From NCBI RefSeq assembly GCF_047675955.1, contig NC_132909.1, positions 40,909,931-40,973,930 of the forward strand: 64,000 nt of DNA. The letters are read 5' to 3'. The notes under the pieces are model-generated. The model saw only the letters and a program-made list of their open reading frames with translations, had not been told where the DNA came from and did not search any database. Each line of letters begins with the position of its first letter. The first letter of the stretch is position 1. Position numbers and translations under genes: made by a program. Source of the DNA: Chlorocebus sabaeus. Its lineage: Eukaryota > Chordata > Mammalia > Primates > Cercopithecidae. Shown piece by piece: positions 57,689-64,000 of the stretch.

Positions 57689-57805
57689 GAGGGAGGGAGG
57701 GAGGGAGGGAGGGAGGAAGGAAGGAAGGAAGGAAGGAAGGAAGGAAGGAAGGAAGGAAGGAAGGAAGGAAGGAAGGAAAAAGAAAGAAAAGAAAGAAAGA
57801 AAAAA
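57641..57805. repeat. Purine microsatellite (GAAA/GA/GGGA/GGAA)n
   Basis: About 165 bases of pure purine on plus: GAAA, then GA, GGGA x6, GGAA x about 16, AGAAA. Likely polymorphic in length. Confidence 0.95.
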
Positions 57806-58473
57806 CATTCTTTATACTTACCACAGGTCAGGAACCCTGCACAGGGACTGCGCAAAGTCGGAGGCCAGCTTTCCCAAAAGGCTTATATTGACTCTACAAA
57901 TTCAGTAGGATTTCTTCAAGGAAAGCACTCCATTCCAGTCAAAGCCTTCATGAAATTACCAGTGTCTCCAATTGTGCCCTGTTGCAAAAGAAAACATGCT
58001 TATGGCACATATGCAAATAACTATGTTTCCATAAATTAAAAAAAAGTAATAGATTTCCACATTCTGGAGAAATCAGGTGGAGAAAAACAAATATGCTTCG
58101 AATTTTTTTTACAGAAGTATACATTCCTCAGTTGTTAAAAACTGTAAATAGCTAAAAATATTTTGACTCTGAAAAACAAAAAAAAGGATTTGCAGCATTT
58201 TAAGAAAAAGGTCAAAAAATATTACTTTTGTCTTCTATTAATTCAGTTTATGCCATAAACTCCTTTTCTGCTTGATATTCATTAACATTGCAGCTCTCCA
58301 TGAGAGTCCTGAAAATTTTTCCTCTGTTCTAATGTTGCTGTCTCCAAAGTTATCAGAAACCTGCACTTAAAAGCACCTGGCAAATTTCTATAGCAGACTA
58401 TAAATCATCTCTTGAAGAGGATCAAATCAAGACAGCAATCGTTTATGGGTGACAAAAAGTCTTAGGACAGCTG

Positions 58474-58476
<3 letters not shown>
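57806..58476. other. Unassigned, possibly ERV-derived
   Basis: No coding or named family. Confidence 0.4.

Positions 58477-58512
<36 letters not shown>
58477..58512. repeat. (ATTT)n microsatellite
   Basis: Nine or so units, the tail of the following reverse Alu. Confidence 0.92.
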
Positions 58513-58804
58513 GAGATGGAGCCTCACCTTGCTCTGTCCCCAGGCTGGAGTGCAATTGCACAATCTCGGCTCACTGAAAGCTCTGTCTCCTGGGTTCAAG
58601 CAATTCTCCTGCCTCAGCCTCGGGAGTAGCTGGGATTACAGGCGTCTGCCACCAGGCCAGGCTAACTTTTTTTTTTTTTTTTCCCAGTAGACACAGGGTT
58701 GCACCATGTTGGCCAGGCTGGTCTCAAACTCCTGACCTCAGGTGATCCATCCACCTGGGCCTCCCGAAGTGCTGGGATTACAGGCATGAGCCACCATGCC
58801 CAAC
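58513..58804 (-). repeat. Alu
   Basis: Reverse AluS-like; extra T run inside at 58,671-58,682. Confidence 0.93.
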
Positions 58805-59213
58805 TAGAGAGCCATTATTAAAGCCACAATTGACTAGAAATTTTGCTTACTCCTGTGGGATACAACTATTTGACATAAAAATTATAATTATTAATAACAC
58901 ACTAACTCACATCAGATTTACAGTTTTCCATAATTTTGGGACACTCATCAATAACATTTATACTGATATAACCTAAAGAAAGCCAAACACCATTTCATAT
59001 TTGACAATACATCCTGCATGATTTTAATACCAAATAAGCTGAATATGTCACTTGGGGACTTTAGGTAACCTAATATTTAAAAGATTAACTAGGTCAGAAA
59101 AAGACAAAATTTGTAATTTAATATTGAAAAGTTTGTCAACTATCAAAGGTTTAAAACACTTGATAGTATGAAATCAAATTCCAGGTCACCATACGTCATT
59201 CTTTTAGCCAAAA
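58805..59213. other. Unassigned AT-rich sequence
   Basis: No gene recognised. Confidence 0.45.
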
Positions 59214-59960
59214 TGAGGTCAGGTGTGGTGGCTCATGCATGTAATCTCAGCACTTTGGAAGGTCCAGTTGGTTGGACAGCTTGAATTTAAGACCAGCCTG
59301 GCCAACATAGGGAAACTCCATCTCTACTAGAAATACAAAGGCAGATCACTTGAGGCCAGGAATTTAAGACCAACCTGGCCAACATGATGAAACCCTGTCC
59401 CTTTCCCTTCCCTTCACCTCCCCTCTCCTCCCCTCCCCTTTATTTATTTATTTATTTTATTTTTACTTTTTTGAGATGGAATCTTGCTTTGTCACCCAGT
59501 CTGGAGTGTAATGGCTCGATCTTGGCTCACTGCAACCTCTGCCTCCCAGGTTCAAGCGATTCTCCTGCCTCAGCCTCCCTAGTAGCTGAGATTACAGATG
59601 CATGACACCATGCCCAGCTAATTTTTGTATTTTTAGTAGAGACGGGGTTTCTCCATGTTGGTCAGGCTGGTCTCGAACTCCTGACCTCGTGATTTGCCCA
59701 CCTTGGCCTCCCAAAGTGCTGGGATTATAGGCGTGGGCCACCCGCCTGGCCCCAAACCTTGTTTCTACTAAAAATAGAAAAATTAGCTGTGTGTAGTGGT
59801 ACTTGCCTGTAATCCCAGCTACTCAGGAGGCTGAGGCAGGAGAATTGCTTTAACCCAGGAGGCAGACATTGCAGTGAACCAAGATCAGAACTTCAGCCTG
59901 GGCGATGGAGCTACAGTCCATCTCAAAAACAAACAAACAAACAAAAAAAAAAAAAACAAA
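59214..59960 (+). repeat. Alu split by a second Alu
   Basis: Forward Alu from 59214 to about 59,398, resuming at 59,755 with 'accttgtttctactaaaaatag' and ending in a CAAA tail. Its left arm contains a duplicated segment ('agaccagcctggccaacat' type text twice, 59,289 and 59,367). Confidence 0.88.
59399..59754 (-). repeat. Alu inserted into the Alu above
   Basis: Reverse; tail of CCCTT/CCCCT and (ATTT)n at 59,399-59,460; body to 59,752. Confidence 0.92.
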
Positions 59961-60147
59961 TGAAAAACAAACAAAAACCCCACCAACAAAAAGAAAAACC
60001 ATTTGTCTCCTGTCTTGTTTTTCTTGTAGTTTATTCAAAAGGCACACAAAATTTTTCATTTTTCAAAATATAATATAAAAATCTTGTTTAAAAGAGAAAG
60101 CCTACATTTCACCTTCGAATGAGTGTACTATTGGGGTCAAACCCAGT

Positions 60148-60316
60148 TTTTTTTTTTTTCTTTTTGAGATGGAGTTTTGCTTTTGTCACCAGGCTGGGAG
60201 TGCAGTGGCTAGATCTCGACTCACTGAAACCTCCACTTCCGGGGCTCAAGCAATTCTCCTGCCTCAGCCTCCCGAGCCTCCCTCCTGAGCTTCCCTCTAC
60301 CACTGCACCCAGCCAA
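60148..60316 (-). repeat. Alu, internally deleted
   Basis: Right arm from the T run to 'ctcagcctcccgag', then a short GC-rich piece and 'caccgcaccc'-like end. Confidence 0.85.
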
Positions 60317-60337
60317 AACAAGTTTTTAATAAAATCT

Positions 60338-60642
60338 TGGCCGGGCGCGGTGGCTCACGCCTGTAATCCCAGCACTTTGGGAGGCCGAGACGGGCAGATC
60401 ACGAGGTCAGGAGATCGAGACCATCCTGGCTAACATAGTGAAACCCCATCTCTACTAAAAATACAAAAAAATAGCCGGGCGAAGTGGCGGGCGCCTGTAG
60501 TCCCATCTACACGGGAGGCTGAGGCAGGAGAATGGCATGAACCCGGGAGGCGGAGCTTTCAGTGAGCCGAGATCCGGCCACTGCACTCCCGCCCGGGCGA
60601 CAGAGCGAGACTCCATCTCAAAAAAAATAATAATAATAAAAA
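60338..60642 (+). repeat. AluY, Old World monkey type
   Basis: GATCCGGCCACTG right arm, near-consensus; tail (AAT)n. Confidence 0.95.
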
Positions 60643-60825
60643 AAATAAAAATACCAAAATTAGCTGAGCGTGGTGGCAAATTCCTGTAATCCCAGCTACC
60701 CAGGAGGCTAAGTTAGGAGAATCGCTTGAACCCGGGAGGCGGAGGTTGCAGCGAGCCGAGATTGCCCCATTGCACTCCAGCCTGGGCAGCAAGAGGGAAA
60801 CTCCATCTCAAACAAAAAAATAAAG
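60643..60825 (+). repeat. Alu right arm
   Basis: Starts at the middle A-rich linker ('aaaataccaaaattagctg') directly behind the previous Alu. Confidence 0.88.
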
Positions 60826-61130
60826 GACAGTTGCCCTGAATAACCAAAAAGATAAGAAAGAAAGAGGAGAGAAGGAAAGAAAAGCATTGCCTGAGGCAAA
60901 CTGGGGAAAGAGAGGAGCTCAGGAATGCCAGTGAAAGACCCACCCGTTGCAGGGACACTGAGAAATTCAGGCGGCGACTTCTCAGTCATGTAGGGATCTT
61001 TTCCAGCAATTTCATTAGCTCTCAAGTTTCCCCTTTTGAGAATAGAAGCTCCCCATGTCTCATGATCCTGTACATGCCTAATCGTGTCACACACAACTGT
61101 CAGCAAAGAGCACAGAGAAAATTAATCTAC

Positions 61131-61250
61131 AGAGTGCAGTGGTGCGAGCTTGGCTCACTGCAACCTCTGCCTCCCGGGTTCAAGACATTCTCCTGCCTCA
61201 GCCTCCTGAGTAACTGGGATTACAGGCATGAGCCACCGCGCCTGGCCTGC
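61131..61250 (-). repeat. Alu left-arm fragment
   Basis: Reverse, only about 120 bases, no T tail. Confidence 0.85.
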
Positions 61251-61282
61251 CTTATCTGTTTTTAACCAAGAGTGACATTACT

Positions 61283-61615
61283 GGCCGGGCGCGGTGGCTC
61301 AAGCCTGTAATCCCAGCACTTTGGGAGGCCGAGATGGGCGGATCACGAGGTCAGGAGATCGAGACCATCCTGGCTAACACGGTGAAACCCCGTCTCTACT
61401 AAAACCACAAAAAACTAGCCGGGCGAAGTGGCGGGCGCCTGTAGTCCCCGCTACTCGGGAGGCTGAGGCAGGAGAATGGCGTAAACCCGGGAGGCGGAGC
61501 TTGCAGTGAGCTGAGATCCGGCCACTGCACTCCAGCCCGGGCGACAGAGCAAGACTCCGTCTCCAAAAAAAAAACGGGCGACAGAGCAAGACTCCGTCTC
61601 CAAAAAAAAAAAAAA
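61283..61615 (+). repeat. AluY, Old World monkey type, with duplicated tail
   Basis: AAGAGTGACATTACT target duplication on both sides. The last 37 bases including A10 (61538-61574) are repeated at 61575-61615. Confidence 0.96.
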
Positions 61616-61654
61616 AGAGTGACATTACTGAGAGGGGCCTCTAACCCCTTAAAT

Positions 61655-61973
61655 TTTTTTTTTTTTTTTTCTTTTTTTTTTGAGCTAGAGTTTCCCTCTT
61701 GTTGCCCAGACTGGAGTGCAATGGCATGATCTTGGTTAACTGCATTTAAGTGATCTCCGCTTCCCATGTTCAAGTGATTCTCCCACATCAGCCTCCCGAG
61801 TAGCTAGGATTATAGGCATGTGTCACCACGCCTAGCTAGTTTTTGTATTTTTAGTAGAAACGGGTTTCTCCATTTTGGTCAGGTTGATCTCGAACTCCTG
61901 ACCTCAGGTGATCTGCCTGCCTCGGCTTCCCAAAGTACTGGGATTACAGATGTGAACCACCATGCCCAGCCAA
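61655..61973 (-). repeat. Alu
   Basis: AACCCCTTAAAT / AACACCCTAAAT flanks. A short duplication inside ('tgcatttaagtgatctccgcttcccatgttcaag' contains 'aagtgat' twice). Confidence 0.92.
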
Positions 61974-62352
61974 CACCCTAAATCTTAGAAAGGACTCAAA
62001 CCTTCCTAACTTGGGCCTCAAGCTTTTTATTAAGAGAGGTCTTTAACCCAGTATGTCTTAGGAGAGACTGTAACTCTTCCATGTTGGGCCTCTAACCCAA
62101 TCCCATTTTTTACCCTGGCAAAGTGTACCCCACTATTTACCCAAAGTTGGCTAATTAGTGCTGCAGTTTATTTCCTTCAGTTGAGTTTTCTCCTCAGTAT
62201 GGTCTCTTTATGGTTGGCCAGAAAGCTGTTACTGAAAAGAGCTTTTGACCCAGACCCCAAGAAGTCAGGGTGAGTCCATGCAGTAAAACAAAAGCAAGTT
62301 TATTAGAGAAGTAAAGAAACAAACAAACAAAAAAATGGCTGCTCCATAGGCA

Positions 62353-64000
62353 GAGCAGCTAATGTAATTTTTGTCTCTTAAATAGGTTTTGACCATAAGA
62401 GTGCTTGAGACAATTTTGTAAGCTCAGTGGCTAGGTGATGTGACTTTCATCTTTTGCTTAAACCCTGTGCACAAAAGGAAGAATGGCTTATCACTGGACT
62501 TCACACACAGGTGATGTAACACTTCAGTCTAGGGTAATTGTGATATGTTCCTGTGCCGATCAACCAGATAATGTGACTCTTCTATTTTCCTGAGACCTTC
62601 CTACAGTGGAGATTGTAACATATTGCTTGGCACCTACGTGATGTGACTCTTCCTCATACCAGAGACTTGCACCTAGGGTAGTTGTGACATATAGCTGAGC
62701 CCAGCCCCTAGGTTGTGTGACTCTTTTGATTATCCTCAGCTCTACCCACAAGGAGCTCTGGGAAACATATCTTTGAGCCCCTCAATTAGGTGATGTGACT
62801 CCCCTTCCTGGACTCTTTCCTCAGGAGGTATTGTGACAAATTCCTGGTCTAAGTACCCAGGTAATGTAACTCTTTTCTACTGCTTGGACTCTACTCAAGG
62901 AGAGATTATTATGTATCACTGAACCCAGCACCTAGGTTATGTGACTTTCTTCTTTTGTGTGAGTCTTGCATAAATTGTGTATCGTGACAAATAACTGGGT
63001 CTAAAACCTAGCTGATGAGACTCTTCTGCATGGGCCTTGCCTACAGGGGGTATTATGACATATCTTTTTTTTTGTTTCTTTAATCACCAAGGTGATGTGC
63101 CTTTGTTTGTGTGTGTGCGCGTCCCGTCCCTGCCAAGAGTGGGGATTGTAACATATCACTAAACTCCTTGTTTGCCTGGGTCCTGCGTATATTTGGTAGT
63201 GCGACATATGTCTGAGGCAAACACCTAGGGCGTGAGAGCCTTCTGCCTGGGTCCTGCCCACAAGGAGCCTTTTGCCTTATCTCTGCATCCATCAACTAGG
63301 AGATGTGACTCTTCTTTTCTGTCTGGGCTCTGCAAAAACAAGTGATTGTGACATATCATCAAATGCAGCAACTAGATGATGTGATTTTTCTTCCCTGCTT
63401 GAGCCCTGGGTATGCTGTGTATTGTGACATATGGCTGGGTCCAGCATCAAGGTGATGTGACTCTCCTAAATGGACTCTGCCCACAGGAGTATTATGACAT
63501 GTCTTTACATTTATCACCTTGGTTATGTGACTCTTTTTATTTCCCTGAGCCCTCTTGAAATAGGGATTGTGACATATCAGTGAACCTAGCACCTAGGTGA
63601 TGTGACTCTGTTTTATTGCCTGGGTTCTGCATTTTTTAAGTACTGTGACATGTCCCTGGCCACAACACCTAAAGAATTGGGAGGTACCTGCTTGTACTCT
63701 GCCTATGGGGGGCATTGTGACATATCTCTGGGTCCATCAACTGCTTCATTTGACCCTCCTCTCCTACCCACGCTTTGTCAGTAGGAAAGACTGTGACATA
63801 TCTCTGGAACCAGAACCTTGGTGATGTGACTCTTCTCTCCTGCTGAAGCCATGCCCACACAAGGGGAAGTGACTTATCACTGGGCCCAGCACACAGGTGA
63901 TATAATTCTTCTGCCTGGTTTTTGTACCCAGGAGCCATTGTAATCTACCTCTGGGCCCGTTATTTAAATGATGTGACTATCCTTTTCTCCCTGAGCCCTA
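62353..64000 (+). repeat. Composite satellite, tail D (runs off the window)
   Basis: About 22 units of the 72-bp type, resuming 6.3 kb after tail C without a head block. One exact CACCTAGGTG at 63590-63599. A TGTGTGTGTGCGCG tract at 63,108-63,121. No Alu inside. Minus-strand open frames of 60-90 codons arise because many units are multiples of three. Confidence 0.85.

Larger units (their letters stand above)
60826..62352 (-). mobile_element. Class I ERV 5' fragment (LTR end, leader, gag start), broken by Alus
   Basis: Minus-strand reading from 62,352: an LTR R/U5-like piece with a TAATAAAC signal (about 62,302-62,309) and 'ctgcatggactcaccctgac', then leader text and, at 61,127-60,826, a gag-leader-like region ('gatcatgagacatggggagc'). 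Alus at 61,131, 61,283 and 61,655 split it. No open frame of value. The LTR is truncated where satellite D begins. Family uncertain (MER4/HERV9-like group). Confidence 0.5.

Overview
This window is nuclear DNA of an Old World monkey (macaque/baboon type, catarrhine). The youngest Alu copies carry base differences that I associate with cercopithecoid AluY lineages ('ctcaagcctg' in the left arm, 'gatccggccactg' in the right arm), next to older AluS/AluJ copies shared by all catarrhines. It is repeat-dense: about 50 Alus, three large L1 elements, one nearly full-length but dead class I endogenous retrovirus (ERV), solo LTRs, and several kilobases of a degenerate tandem satellite. No complete protein-coding gene lies in the window.

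The one strong sign of a host gene is a CpG-rich promoter with the first exon of a KRAB zinc-finger gene of the ZNF91-like group on the minus strand (about 19,540-20,160). Its ten-codon coding start, MPGAPGSLEM, runs straight into a GT splice donor. Transcription would go toward position 1, so bases 1-19,884 are probably first intron. I did not find the KRAB exon there. Such genes cluster on primate chromosome 19, which fits the dense Alus and the satellite.

Layout: 1-19,540, Alus, a twin-primed (5'-inverted) L1 (321-4,431), a forward 5'-truncated L1 (about 9,570-14,425) and unassigned sequence; 19,540-20,160, the zinc-finger promoter and exon 1; 20,160-24,378, Alus, microsatellites and an old L1 tail; 24,379-42,563, a nested locus in which a reverse-strand L1 is bracketed by a 300-bp direct duplication and contains a solo LTR, many Alus and a 9.6-kb LTR2/Harlequin-type provirus; 42,563-47,700, AT-rich DNA, a solo LTR7 and a GC-rich stretch with an orphan CpG island; 48,068-56,004 and 62,353-64,000, a composite satellite of about 72-bp units with a larger 'head' block repeated three times; 56,005-62,352, Alus and remnants of a second, minus-strand ERV.

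The genes do not form a pathway. The visible history is layered: satellite, L1 and ERV sequences were invaded by Alus next to a member of the KRAB zinc-finger family, whose proteins silence retroelements. The most unusual structures are the head-plus-tail satellite with a phased palindrome, the L1 with 300-bp flanking repeats, and the mosaic ERV whose order is integrase end, env fragment, reverse transcriptase/RNase H, env. I saw no convincing new biological system.
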